A model generated the notes under the pieces. The model was not told where the DNA came from, made no database searches, and saw only the letters and a list, made by a program, of their open reading frames with translations. A stretch of DNA of 64,000 nt from Hippasteria phrygiana (lineage: Eukaryota > Echinodermata > Asteroidea > Valvatida > Goniasteridae): the NCBI GenBank assembly GCA_037893225.1, contig JAZGUH010000056.1, forward strand, positions 62,001 to 126,000. Direction: 5' to 3'. The position numbers and the translations under genes were made by a program. Positions 24,437-36,620 of the stretch are shown piece after piece. Numbering within the stretch: position 1 is the stretch's first letter; each line of letters starts with the position of its first letter.

Positions 24437-24612
24437 GCTCGTACCCACCGCCCAAACGGGGCGGTGGGAACATCAGCTTCTTGTGAAGGAAACGCGCGGC
24501 ATTCTGGGTAGAGTGCCATGACCTATACGAATTGCTTGCAGCGCTGTAAAAAATGTCGAGACCGGAATGGTGACCTCCATTGGTGACCCTGTTTTGGGCG
24601 GTGGGTACGAGC
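24437..24612. mobile_element. MITE with 20-bp TIR
   Basis: GCTCGTACCCACCGCCCAAA at left and its exact complement at right; 176 bp. A second GGGCGGTGGG lies next to the left end. Confidence 0.8.
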
Positions 24613-24654
24613 AAAAGGTTATTCATATAACGTCCGTGATTGTTGTGGTACAAA

Positions 24655-25096
24655 GGGCCTGTTTGTTTCACACGGTTCGGGAGGTGATCCAGAGCCGTAC
24701 GAAAACAAACAGGATCGCGAATCCCTCTCGCTATATGTTAATTGCATGCTGGGATAATTTGTATATACACGACAACGTCGTCTGCTTCAGATTCTGTAGG
24801 GCTATTTTTATGATAAACTATCTAGTATTTCCAGAAAAGTAAATAAATCGTACATAGCTATATTAACAAAAATACACTGTAAAAGAATTATGAGTAAATA
24901 CTGTCACAATAGCTCTTTAAATGCTTCAAATCTACGAAAAATATACCGTCACTTTTCTCTGTCCGTCTCGCACGTCGCCATCTTTGATCTTGCGAACCCA
25001 CCTCGCGAGCAGGATCACTAAAAACGTGATCCGGAGCAGCTTTCGACGCTCCGGATCACTGATCGCGCTCCGGATCTGCGTGAAACAAACACGCCC
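24655..25096. mobile_element. putative MITE
   Basis: Inverted ends GGGCCTGTTTGTTTCAC and GTGAAACAAACACGCCC pair with one mismatch. GATCC-rich inner repeats (GTGATCCGGAGC, GCTCCGGATCAC) lie near the right end. Confidence 0.6.
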
Positions 25097-26106
25097 AAAG
25101 ACGAATGGTTTTACGTTTATTAAGGCAAGTTTTCATATTAAGTAATTCAAATAGAATATTACAGATTGTAAAAAGAAAATGTAGTTTTGAAATTAAAATC
25201 ATAACTGGGATTTCAGTTCTGATTGTACTGCCCAAAGTGGCGTTGGTACTGCCTACTATTAATTTGGACAGTGAACAATAACATAAACAAAATCTTTTGC
25301 CTTAAGCTTTCTCACTAGATAAATTACAAATTTACAATACTATGATAATTTGAGTGTGAGGTATATAACCCCCCATTTTCCGGTTACAAGAATATTTGTA
25401 AAATTTTATGACAAAATAGAGAGTACACATTTCCTTTGTTCTCGATTCTTTATACAAAAACGTTCCTTCAAACGAACACGTCTGTAGTTTCCCAGGAGAA
25501 ATCTAAAATTTGTTTTCCCTGTCCAACTCCCTTTCACCAGCTGCACACACTGTTAGCCCTTCATACTTTATAAACTAATTATTCCACCATGTAGCATGAT
25601 TAAACTAAGTGGTACCCTTCAAAAGAACACCCGGATCTCACCCAAAAAATCGATTTACTTCTTGCCTGTCCGTCTATTCTTGCAGGGATTTTGTGTCGCT
25701 GTAACTTTCCACTTTGAAATTCAATCTTTATACACCGGTCTTTCCTCGTGCTCCACATCATGTTTTGTCGCTTGCATCTCCATGGTCATTCATAATTCAT
25801 TTCCCCACGTTATCAACATGTAATAAGTTTTCATGGCCAAGTGGGCAGAACGAGAGACCGAAGGGTTTGCACGGATGTAGAGATCCTACAAGATAAGCCC
25901 TGAAAACTCGCCAGCTGCCGGCCGTATAGAAATCAATCATTCCACGGCGGCCAAGCGGTTGTCTGCATGTCACACCTGCATCTCAACCCTGGACGAATGC
26001 AAGATTTGTCTCGTAAAATTGATTCCTTCTTTCTCTCCGTCTTGATAAATGTGCCCACTATGTTGACGCAGGAGGCAGGTTCATCTTCTCCTTGGAAATA
26101 CGTTAA
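25097..26106. other. gene-free stretch
   Basis: No gene or repeat I can support. Confidence 0.4.
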
Positions 26107-26383
26107 GGAAAAACGACGATAAAGTTGACATTCTTTATTTGGAATGGCGAGGACGCAAAGCGTCCGAGCCCATTCCAATCAAAGAATGTACACCTTTTGA
26201 GTCGTTTCTCCGGCCTACATCCCTTTCACACCCATTGTCAAGATTTCAAGGGAACAAAAAGTGTCCATTCTTAGTAATGCTTTGAGGTATGAGATGAATT
26301 AAATGAATTAACAGTAAGTTAACTGTACATTCTTAAAAACGAATCGACACTTTTCTGAATAGAGTGACGTCACAAGAGTAGTT
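26107..26383. repeat. hairpin repeat H, copy 2
   Basis: Collinear with 17691-17968: hairpin stem to 26211 with tip GGACGCAAAGCGTCC, and a tail ending in the same GAGTGACGTCACAAGAGTAG. About 85-90% similar by eye. Confidence 0.8.
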
Positions 26384-26464
26384 AATAGGAAAATGTAATA
26401 CATTGGCTCCTTTTTATCAAATTTTCACCAAAGGTGCCATCTGAAGTGATCAAATAAGGCGATA

Positions 26465-26898
26465 TCAGGGCAGATCGGAACAGATCCGAAGTAGAGTTGA
26501 GAGAGTACTCGATCATAACAGATCAGTTCAGATCAAATCAGATCACATCACGTGATTCACATCACATGATTAACATCATACCGGATCGGATCGGATCGGA
26601 TCGGATCGGATCGGATTAGATCAATTTAGATCAGATCTCATCACATCACATCATATCACATCACATCATACGACATCAATAAAGATGAGATAAGATCAGA
26701 TTAGGTCGTTTTAGATCTTTACATCAATATATATCGGTTGAATACATGGAATCAAATTAGATCAGAGCAATTCAGGTTAAAAAACGGAACAGGTCAGTAC
26801 CAAGCTGATCAGATCACACATCCGATCGAATCAACCCGAACAGCCTTAACAGACCAGATCTACAACGACCCAGATCTAATCCAGTTCAGACCTAATCC
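26465..26898. repeat. GATC-phrase low-complexity tract
   Basis: Degenerate pentamers GATCA/GATCG/CATCA run for ~430 bp, with a clean (GGATC)n core at 26584-26617. The tract runs right up to the stop codon of the GPCR (26901-26903), whose TGA is read from GATCA on the opposite strand. Confidence 0.8.
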
Positions 26899-26900
26899 GA

Positions 26901-27246
26901 TCACGCGACACTTCCCGGATTGCCCTCCTGGGCAACCTCCTCAAGGCGCTCACTCCTCTTCCGTCGGCAGGGCCCCGTCGCCCGCTTCCACGTGGCCGAG
27001 AGAAAGTCCATGGCGGCTGCCCTGAAGTTCGCGCTCCTCATGGAGTAGACCAGCGGGTTGCAGGCCGGTATGATGAACACGATGGCCGCGGCCACGGTTA
27101 AGTAGATTGGGGAGGAGATGTCGTCCCGGAGAATACCGAAGCTAAGTAGGAGGGTCAGGACCGTGATGGGGGTCCAGCAGAGCACGAAGATTCCCAGGAG
27201 AATCAGTAGGGTGATGGCCGTGCGGATGTCGGCACTACGGCGGGAG
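26901..27246 (-). CDS. class A GPCR, coding exon 2 (TM6, TM7, C-tail)
   Basis: The exon opens after an acceptor (CCTACCCCGACAG) at 27247-27260 and runs 346 nt to TGA 26901-26903. It encodes SRRSADIRTAITLLILLG, then CWTP (CWxP motif of TM6), TM7 with IIPACNPLVYSM (NPxxY), and a ~40-residue cytoplasmic tail with two basic clusters. On its own it lacks TM1-5. Those are in 47481-48295 on the same strand. Exon 1 ends with two bases (CA) of a codon and this exon starts with one base (C), giving His, so the splice keeps frame. The joined protein would be 386 residues. The stop abuts a GATC repeat, which may have reshaped the tail. Confidence 0.85.
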
Positions 27247-30200
27247 CTGTCGGGGTAGGGAAGAAGGGAGAAAAGAGGACGAAATTACATTGTATCTCGG
27301 TGATAAAAACACTGAGCGTCTAAGGAATGCATATCATATATCACTTACTGAGATCGTATTGAGATATTTGTTTAATCTCACTGAAGCAGCGTATTTTCTG
27401 CATACATGAACATATCGTACAAAAAGATTTATCGTACAAAAAATATGAGTAACAGACGCACTAATACCGAGTATTATTGACTTGAGAGTGACACATCAAT
27501 GAGTAAAGTTGTAAACTTCGCGGTGTCTTTCTCGAGTCAAATACTCTCGGAATTAATGCTTGTGTTACCCAATTACACGCATACTATATGGGTAATAAGA
27601 CCACTTATAAAAAAATAGGTCGTCTTATAATGATAATCATTTATCTGAACAAGGTGATTTACTTAAGGCAAACATTTATACAAATAGAATGTTGAGCGTC
27701 CCCGCCCGCTTCTTTTTCGATTGCACCTCCCTTTCCTTTGTTTATCTAAAAAAAAAGAATCCCTAAAAAGCAAATAAGAAAAGAGCGGAAATGCCTCCCG
27801 CTCGATCTATTACATGTTTTGAATAGATTTGGGGACTCCAGCTAAAGCCACCTTGAAACAAAGGACGCGGCCATCTTGGAAAGATTTTTTCCCAAACAAC
27901 ATCCGAATGGGATGAATGCTATGAGATTTCGGACTTTACTTCGATTTAAAAAAAATCCTCCGGAGCCACGAATTAGAAAAAAACGTGAATTCGAACGTAA
28001 TGAAATTTCCGACTTTATTCCCCTTTTAAAAAATCCTCCAAAGCTGGAAATTTGAAATAGAAAACAAATTGGTAACCCACAATCTCCAACCTCAAAGCCT
28101 TACACCGTATCGACTGAGCCATCGGAATGCTCGGTTGACAACGAGAATTCATTGCATTAAATGCGACGTATATTAAAAGTATTTTAGAGGACGCTCCACG
28201 ATCGGATGACGTTTGGGAAAAATAATATTTCGCTGCCCGGCATGATCACAAACATAATGGAAGTAAAGAAAAGGTCTCTCCTTTCCTCCCCCCCCCCCAA
28301 TTTTTTTTTTTGGAGCAGATATTAACACATTATAGAAGCAATATTTACAGCACAAACAAAACAAAGCAAAGAAAACTGCAACGAAGACTTTCATGAATTT
28401 AAAATAGAAAAAAATATTGCCTGCAAAGCGATCCGACCGTAATTTTAAACCTTTAGACCTGCATAATCGCCAACGTTTCAACGGGGTTCAGAATGGCATG
28501 CAGTCTGGCCGAACCACAACAAAACCAACAGACAGGCCATGCCGTCCAGCTAATTTGGAGGGAAAAGAAAGATTGGTATTTACTCATTAATGAGGAAAAT
28601 TCCGCTCTAAGTCACAGCGTCGAATGCAACGGACGTCGTTTGGACCGGAAATTTGATAAAAAGCTGACGCTTCATTTGTAGCGCTCCCAACAAGACGCGA
28701 TTGATAGGTTCTGGGGGGTAGCTGAGCTCAGCCCCCCCCCCCCCCCCCCCGACATCCGATTCGTTTTTGTACCCATCGGTTCCCATGACAACACGGAGAA
28801 GTCGTCATTGCTCGTTGACTGTTTGAATCAGCTCGTTTGATTTATATCTGAACGGCAAATTGGCTGTGCATACACAGCTAGCCCACACTGAAATTTATAC
28901 GCGTAGAAAAATTTCACATTAATTAGCGAGGCTTTCGGTGCTAAACAATGCTATTCAACAATCCATTCATGCACGCATAAATCACAGTAAATGACAGCGT
29001 AGCGCACAGACGGTGACTTTTCAAAATTCGAATAAGCGTATAGCTTTTTTTGCGTAGCATTGAGCCTCGCTTTCAAACACGAAAGTTCGCAGATCGGTGC
29101 TGTTTTCGTCCATGTAAAACATTATTCGTTTTAATTGCTACTTTTTAGCAATGCAAAGGTTATTATTTTTTTAATGTGACATAAATGTTTAGAAAAGTGT
29201 TTACTTGCTAAACACTGTTTTTGCAGTGTATGGGTGCGTTGTGCACAAAAAACTTAGCTCAAAACACCCTTGCTATTCTGCCGTTGTGAATGCACGTAAT
29301 ATTGCACATTGTTTTCGTTTTTTCCCCACGAAATTTCTTTTCTTGATAAGAAATTCAAGACGGCATTAAAAGGTTTTTCTTTGGTCAGGAGCCAAAAATA
29401 AGGTCGGTCGGAAATACGAACCAAAGAAATAAAAAGGACGCCCTTAGATGCGCGGAAACAACCAAGAGTAAAAACCTCTTTTGCACACACCCCAAGAGTT
29501 AATATCAAATTAAATATTTAGAAATATTTTTTGGGAAAAAGTACGGAGTGTTTATCATTAATCCAGCAAGGGAAGTACTTGGAACGGAAGACTTTCAAGG
29601 AAAAATTACCATTATGAAATATTACCCTCGCAACATGGTGCACAATTCTTTGAGTTGGAAAGTTATACTTTACAACATTTCTTTTAACTTTTACCTTAAT
29701 TCACTGTAATTTGATATATGATGACGTCATAGTGACGTCATTAAGATACGCACATGTTAGCATCAAGGTTTATTTTCGTAATAATTTTCATGTTTCTCCC
29801 ATGAACTGTTTCTAAAAAAAGTGGGTTAGTTTTGATTTGAACTTTCTCTTCGCATTTAAAATTCACCGAAATTTTACCTTCCGGTAACACCGGAAATATA
29901 GGTCAGATTTTGACCTCAGGGATCAAAAAGATGCCCAACACCAGATCTGTCAGATTCTAAATCATGAACATCATGGCTACTTCATGAGATTTACAAGATA
30001 CAGAATGATGTCATTAGACGTCACAAATCTAGAGATCAGGGTTGATTTCCTGTGAAGTTTCAACGCCAAGTAATTGCATATTTGAAGTGCATTTTTACGT
30101 TTGATTTAAAATTTGGTCGTGTTGTTTTGCGAGGAAGGGGAGGTTTGCGGAAATGTGGTTTGGTAGTTTTGTTTTTGTTGCCTATAATTAAAATACGTAG

Positions 30201-31209
30201 ACTTATCCTGCACAAGTATTCTCTTAAGTACATATCATGCATCCATTGCAATTGCCTGCAGTACCCGGTCCTGTTTGTTCGCAGATATTTCGTGCGACCG
30301 AGTTTAAGTTATTAGAGAGGTTGAGATTTTAACTTGTACGTGTACTTTTCGTGTAGCATACTTCCCATACACGTACGGAAAAGACGATTTCTTCAGTTGA
30401 GATTTTGAACGTATACGAAAAGCTGTACATGTACATTTTAAGTTGCATCTAAAACAGTATTTGTTGCACGTTTTGCCGAAATCTAATATACATATCCGAA
30501 ATAGTAGTTCCCCGCCCCCTCCCCCCCCCCACACACACTGACAGTGTCCGTGATCCCCTAACCCACGCCAATAAAGCAGAATTTAGAAATGTCCATCAAT
30601 AAATTTAACAAAGAGCTCATTGTTTTGCACGGGTACGTGTGCACTGTTCACCCGGAACGTTAAATGCGTTGGCGTCATTGGTTGAGTGGTCCAGTCCTTC
30701 CTTTGCATACTTACAAGTTGAAGTGAACGTGTAAAATGGATTTTACAAGTCTGCTGAAACGGGTACACATTGAAGGGGTAAATACCTCCAGTTAACCAGA
30801 AATATAGCATAAACATGTTGGACTTGCATGCGCATCAAATAAATGAAGCCTTTCTACGTTTGAATCTCGAAAGCTATGGTAAATAATTCGGGATTTAATA
30901 GTGCCCAAGTGAAGTTAAAATTTATTTTAAGTTCGACGCAATTTGTTATTTAAAAGAGTTCAGCGACCTGAACTTGTTGCTATATATACAGTCACGCAAA
31001 CAATCACGCGTTTCTCTACTTACGGTGCGCTTAATTGCTGGACTATCTCAAACACGAGTTTTCAATTTTAAATGCGCATGCGTGTTCACCGGTAGTCTGA
31101 AAAGACTGTCGAATATTAAAGGTGGGCGTCTGTCTCATGAATGGAAAATCACAAATTTATAACTATTGTCGGCCTACTGTCATAACATTCTTTTCAGACT
31201 CCGTTTGCG
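27247..31209. other. GPCR intron, repeat-poor part
   Basis: The intron of the GPCR spans 27247-47480. In this part I see only C tracts near 28288-28297 and 28733-28751, and CRE-like TGACGTCA near 29720-29740. No additional exon with receptor motifs was recognised. Confidence 0.5.
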
Positions 31210-31488
31210 GGCCGGCTAGCGCAATTTTTTCCGTAGGCGGGTGAAGCAATAATTATGAATAATTTTGTGGTTTTTATGAGAAAGTTATGTGTATTCATTA
31301 TAATAAAACAGAACGTCACAGCATTGTTGTTATTTAGTCAACTAGTGGATAGTGGGATAGGCTAAGGATCAAAAGGTCTCTAGTTCGAATCCGCCTATTG
31401 TACCCCTTTTTTGCAGTGATCAATGCAACCACTGAGTTATTCATGAACATTGCTTCACCCGCCTACGGGGAAAAAATCGCGGCCGGCT
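31210..31488. mobile_element. MITE containing a tRNA-like segment
   Basis: Ends GCCGGC..GCAATTTTTTCC, then CCGTAGGCGGGTGAAGCAAT, and the complement at 31450-31488, pair with small gaps. Between them lies a tRNA-like stretch (31333-31405). Confidence 0.72.
31333..31405 (+). repeat. tRNA-like (SINE head) sequence
   Basis: TAGTGGATAGTGGG (A-box-like) and, 30 nt on, AGTTCGAATCC (B-box, one mismatch to GGTTCGAATCC). An intact acceptor stem cannot be drawn, so a tRNA-derived SINE relic is more likely than a tRNA gene. Confidence 0.5.
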
Positions 31489-31589
31489 ACGTGTTTGCTA
31501 GTGCTACAAAAATACGATGCATTATTGTGAGAATCACTATAATTACGTATGCGTAGAACTTTGCAGCCCCAGAAATTGCCTACGTCGCC

Positions 31590-32372
31590 TTACAACTTAC
31601 AACATCTCAACCTTTCTATTGTTGGGATCAGGTCAAATGTGGCCTCCTGAAGGACAACAGCGAAGAACAGTCCAAACAGAGTAGGGGCCAAAACACAACC
31701 CTGTTTTACACCATTGCTGATGGGAAATGGGTCCAAAAGCTCACCACTCAGGTTAATACAGCCTTCCATACCTAGCTTCGTGGAACTGGCGGATGATATT
31801 GGTAAGACGTGGGGGGCAGCCAAGCTTTGGTAGGAGCTTCCATAGGTCGTCTCCACCGACGGTGTCAAATGCCTTGGTTAGGTCAACAAATGTGATGTAG
31901 AGACTTCTCTGCTGCTCGACGCATTTCTCTTGTAGCTGCCTCAACGAGAAAATCATGTCCACTGTACTACGGCCTGCTCTGAAGCCACATTGGCTTTCTG
32001 GTAGAATCAAGCGTCTAAGGATAACCTTTGCAAGGCATTTCCCCGCAGTTGAAAGGAGAGAAATGCCTCGATAATTGTTGCAATCCCTTTTGTCTCCTTT
32101 GTTCTTGTAAATAGTCACAATCGATGCGTTTTTAATGTCTTGTGGTAATTCTGCAGCTACCCACATAAAGAAGAGCTGATGCAGGCATGATGTCAGTGTG
32201 ACACCACCATGCTGATATATCTCTGATGCAATACCGTCAGGCCCGGGAGATGTATTAGGTTTTAGCTGTTTAACGGCTTGAATGACCTCGTCAAGAGTAG
32301 GGGGAACATCTAACTCAAACAAGGTTGATCGGGGGTGTACTCTATCCAGCGCTTCATCAGTGATAATTCCTG
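31590..32372 (-). pseudogene. reverse transcriptase domain of the retrotransposon
   Basis: Contains fingers and palm motifs up to the first catalytic Asp region (FVDLTKAFDT) and, after a frameshift near 31800, the VKQGCVLAPTLF box. The YxDD catalytic motif is lost with the 3' end. It cannot be active. Confidence 0.87.
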
Positions 32373-32999
32373 CAGCCGATTTCACGAAACTGTGCGTAAC
32401 TTATGCCATGGCGTAGGACTTGCGCTATAAAAATGTTGCGCAACTGCGCTACATCCTTGCGATCCATTTCACGAAACACTGCGTAGCTGTGCAGTATTTT
32501 ATATATTTTATACATCGCGGACGAGGCTGAATGCAGCTATTACGACGACTGTTTGAGTACAACAATAACAATACATGGAACAGTCGTCAAATTGAACTGT
32601 GGGCGCCATTTTGAAACTTTTCATTTTTGAAACTTCGCTCCGAAAAAAATTGATGGCAACTTTCGGAAATATCTCACAGGTAAACCTAGAGCGGATGATC
32701 ATTTCATTACTTTCTGAAATAATCTAGTGAATTTAATAAATGATTTGAGCAACTAACGGCTCTACTCTGCTCACCCTCCGCTAGCTAAGTCATCATTTCG
32801 GTGTTTGTGCGGAAACCTTAAGCCACCTCAAACGAGTGCGTAAGTTACGCCGTAATTTGTGGCGCAAGTCAGCGACTTACGCACTGCGTAACTTTCGTGA
32901 AATCGATTTTTAAAATGTCACGGATGTTGTGCAACTTACGCAATAAATTGTGGCGTAAGTCGAGTTGCGCAATTGCGCAAGGTTTCGTGAAATCGGCTG
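32373..32999. mobile_element. TIR element I, copy 1, inserted in the retrotransposon
   Basis: 627 bp with inverted ends CAGCCGATTTCACGAAA, flanked by CTG at 32370-32372 and 33000-33002. The subterminal parts are rich in TTGCGTAACTTACGCC-like phrases that pair internally. Non-coding. Removing this element and the next restores the reading frame of the host ORF (RNRPAA joined to GIITDEALD). Confidence 0.87.
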
Positions 33000-33002
33000 C
33001 TG

Positions 33003-33683
33003 CAGCCGATTTCACGAAATTGTGCGTAACTTACGCCATGGCGTATAGGACTTGCGCTATAAAAATGTTGCGCAACTGCGTTACATCTTTGCGATCCATT
33101 TCACGAAACACTGCGTAGCTGCGCAATATTTTATATATTTTATACATCGCGGACGAGGCTGAATGCCGCTTTTACGACGACTGTTTGAGTTACAACAATA
33201 ACAATACACAGAACAGTCGTCAAATTGAACTGTAGTCGCCATTTTTAAACTTTAAATTTTTGAAACTTCCCTCCAAAAAATAAAGGGATGGCAACTTTTA
33301 GAAATATCTCACATGCGGATGATAATTTCACTATGATAATCTCTATGATAATTTCACTATGATAATCTCACTATGCGGATGATAATTTCATTACTCTCTG
33401 AAATAATCTAGTGAATTTAATAAATGATTTGAGCAACTAACGGCTCTACTATGCTCGCCCTCAGCTAGCTAAGTCATCATTTCGGTGTCTGTGCGGAAAC
33501 CTTAAGCCACCTCAAACGAGTGCGTAAGTTACGCCATAATTTGTGGCGCAAGTCAGCGACTTACGCACTGCGTAACTTTCGTGAAATCGATTTTTAAAAT
33601 GTCACAGATGTTGCGCAACTTACGCAATAAATTTTGGCGTAAGTACAGTTGCGCAATTGCGCAAGGTTTCGTGAAATCGGCTG
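33003..33683. mobile_element. TIR element I, copy 2, directly adjoining
   Basis: 681 bp, same ends and orientation as copy 1, sharing the CTG at 33000-33002 and followed by CTG 33684-33686. It differs by a small expansion of ATGATAATTTCACT repeats near 33318-33390. Confidence 0.87.
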
Positions 33684-34022
33684 CTGGTCTGTTCCGCAGC
33701 TCGTAGAAGTGTTCCTGCCATCTTTCCATGTGCGCTTCCTTCTCAGTGAGGACGGTTATGCCGTCGTTGCTCAGGAGTTGAGAGGTGCCTTGTTTTGTTG
33801 GGCCATACACAGCCTTGGTTGCTTCGTAGAAGCTCCTCGAGTTGTTGCAGTCGGCAAAGGCTTGTAGTTCCTTGGCCTTATTCTCCCACCACTGGTCTTT
33901 CATAGCTCTAAATTGTCTCTGCAAAGTAGATTTTGCACTAGAAAATGCACATTTCCTAGCAATTGAGTTTGGGTGTTAGAGCAGAGCCTGATGAGCAGTT
34001 GCTTTGGCCCCTAAGAGCTCCT

Positions 34023-35050
34023 TCACAAGTCTTGGTGCTTTCGTTTCATTTTACCCAAGGTATGGGCAACGTTATAAACCTTTTCCTTGAAAACGTTCCA
34101 GTGCGCAGTAATACCATCTTGTGGATTGTCAACCAACGTACTTAGGGCAATATCCATAGAGGACTTCAAGGCATCCGCACTCTCACGACTTTGTAACTTG
34201 GTGGTGTCCAACTTCCTGGATGGTTTAGCAGCATTCAGATTGTGTGGAGGTACGATTGATAGACATAAGTTCGCCCACACCATTTGATGATCGGTTGAGC
34301 AATCAGCTCCACGCTTAACTCTTGTGACATGAACATGAGAGGTGTCTCGTTGACGAGTAATAACATAGTCTATGAGATGCCAGCTTTTTGATCTAGGATG
34401 CATCCATGTGCATTTTAGTTTGTCAGGTAGTCTGAACAGAGTGTTAGTGACACAGAGTTTAAACTCTGTACACATCGAGAGGAGCAATACTACGTTGCTG
34501 TTACTGTGGCCGACTCCTTGGCGTCCAATCACACCAGGCCACATGTTGGATTCTCTGCCAACCCGAGCGTTGAAGTCTCACAACACGAGCAACTTATCGG
34601 AGGGTGCCACACCGCTGATGGTGGTTTTCAGCTCAGCGTAGAAGGCCTCCTTTGTTTCGCTAGGATTAGTCAGAGTTGGGGCGTAGATATTGACTATGGT
34701 AACGTGACGCTTTCCTTGCTAGGTATACGCAAGGTCTGGATTCGGTCGTTGACGGCGACAGACATTGTAGCTTAGCTGCGAGTCTGTTCCTGATAGCCAA
34801 GCACACGCCTGATTCTCTTCGTTCCTCTTCGGCCCTTCCAGACCAGAAACAAATGTATACCCTCCTTCCTCTTCGCGAAATGCGCCCTCCCCGGCAAGTC
34901 GAAACTCCTGGAGAGCTGCAATATCCACGTTATAGTCCTTGAAGCACACGTGGACAATCAGAGTTAATGTTGTCCAGAAGAGTTCGTATATTCCATGAAG
35001 CGACGATCATATTCTGCTTGTAATTCTTACCGCTAAAGATGAACTACCCG
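34023..35050 (-). pseudogene. APE-type endonuclease domain of the retrotransposon
   Basis: Both ends of the EEP (exonuclease-endonuclease-phosphatase) fold are visible: WNIRTLL and LQEFRL near the start, HLIDYVI and DCSTDHQMV near the end (the SDH-like catalytic box reads TDH). Frameshifts separate the parts. Confidence 0.85.
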
Positions 35051-35689
35051 CCAGCTGCGGCAGACTGGCCGGGTTGATGTGAGCGGGCTTTGTTTAGGCC
35101 ACCTTTTCTAGGCCCTTCCCTAATCGTAGGGTGAGCAGTGCCTCCCTGAACAGGGCTGAGGTGCCAAACGCAGAGGGTGCTGCCTCACCGGATCTCCGCT
35201 CGGTAATCCATGTGCGACCACTCTCCCCCTGCCGCCTGCATGCAGACTTGTGACTACGGCTCCCAGCTGGTCAGACCTACCGCTTCGCCACTTGTCCGTC
35301 GATACAGGACATGATGCATTGAGAATACCCCATCCTCAAAAAGGAACAGTGTGTGCGTGAGTGGATTATTGAGTAAGGAGTTGCACAGGTCCAGACCCAT
35401 CCTCTCGACATCCCCTCCCAGGTCCAGCGGCAAGGTGGGGTCCAAGACAGCTGGGGGAAGTTCAGTTGCAGTGAATGGCCACACCAAGCTACAGTGCGAG
35501 GGATGCCCTTTCCGCGCTTCACAGCACGTGATTGCTAGATTGCCGTTGACCCTACAAGAGGGTTCATCCGCCCTTTACCAAGTCTATATTTTGTCCTGTT
35601 AGGTGTCTAGGCACCCTCCTCACCAGGGAAAACCTGGTGGGGGGGGGGGGGGGGTTTAGTCGCCGACCACTCGACCAATACTAGCTGCA
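35051..35689. other. probable 5' region of the retrotransposon, then poly-G
   Basis: Sequence just upstream of the endonuclease lacks a second recognisable ORF and probably is the element's 5' untranslated region. The frames at 35254-35522 are not assigned. A G16 tract lies at 35639-35654. Confidence 0.4.
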
Positions 35690-36620
35690 CTTGGCGTGAT
35701 CGCTTAGGCCAATATCATCCGCGATTTCCAGAATACGTCCGCGATTGATATTGTGTACAAAACCGTTATAGGAGTCTTCCGAAAAAGTTTGAGTACAAAC
35801 AAAAGAGGGAACAATAGGACGTCCGCGTTTGGAGGTTGATACACGTTTGTGTGTACGTACAAGTACTGCCTTAGGGGGTCCCAAGCACAATGGGTAACAA
35901 TAGGGACAATGGGACCCCACGAGGTAGTCTTTAGAAATATTGGGGCCCCACGAGGAAAACGCTATGGAGTTTGAGATTGCAATACGATAGGAACAAAGGA
36001 GAACAAAAGTAGCAAAGTAGGGCGAACAACAGCGGTTCCCTATAAGGGTGTGTATGTGTCTGAGCGTGTACAGGTTATCCATATTGACTGAGGGCTTGGG
36101 ACAATGGGGGATTAGTGATAACAATACAACTGAAGACCTGAGCCTAAGTCCTCGGTAGAAGTCATGTACCTCATGGGGCATGTTGAGAAAAAGTACAAAC
36201 AAAGGGAACCATGGAAGGAAACACCCCAAGTGCTCAGTAGTAGTAGTAAAACACGACTGTGAGTTCCTTTAATATAACACTACCCCATAGACAAAGCACG
36301 TAATGTTACGTCCGAGGACCGATTTTAACAAAAGACCGGCTCCCGAGGACAAGAAAGATTCCTTTGTATTTTCTTTCCCCTTTTGTCCACGAACGTACAT
36401 GTACAATAGGAAACACAAAACATTGTCTTAGTGTAGGAAAACACGACATGTGTGTCTGGGTTTGTTTTTGCATTCAATAGGGGACCTTTAACAATAGAGG
36501 ACAATAGGGTCCCCGGTTGAGAAAGGTCCCCGTTTGAAAATTGTGTACAAAACCAATGAGGGCCCTTGCCAAAAAAGTTACATTACAAACAATAGGAGGA
36601 CAATAGGAGGTCCACGATTG
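35690..36620. repeat. dispersed repeat family R, copies 2 and 3
   Basis: Two R-like units (about 35690-35960 and 36470-36620) share CGATTG...TTGTGTACAAAACC, TACAAACAA and CAATAGGGTCCC phrases. Between them, 36310-36400 is the inverted counterpart of the 11889-11950 segment (ACGTCCGAGGAC, GAGGACAAGAAAG). Located in the GPCR intron. Confidence 0.6.

Larger units (their letters stand above)
31590..35050 (-). mobile_element. non-LTR retrotransposon, 3'-truncated and interrupted
   Basis: Parts in order on the minus strand: start of an APE-type endonuclease (VASWNIRTLLDN near 35010, then YNVDIAALQEFRLAGEG); its end (WMHPRSKSWHLIDYVITRQR, CSTDHQMVW; 34023-34544); a linker (33690-33924); then reverse transcriptase from ~32372 down (SPGPDGIASEIY, NNYRGISLLS, CGFRAGRSTVDM, FVDLTKAFDT, then after a frame change GVKQGCVLAPTLF). 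The sequence stops before the YxDD box, so the 3' end is missing. That is unusual, because LINE copies are normally 5'-truncated. Several frameshifts are present, and 32373-33683 is a later insertion. The clade is not certain. It lies in the GPCR intron, same strand. Confidence 0.88.

Noticed and set aside
35254..35522. Overlapping minus-strand frames as an ORF1 protein of the LINE
   Set aside because: Neither frame shows a zinc knuckle or RRM, and they overlap each other in different frames.
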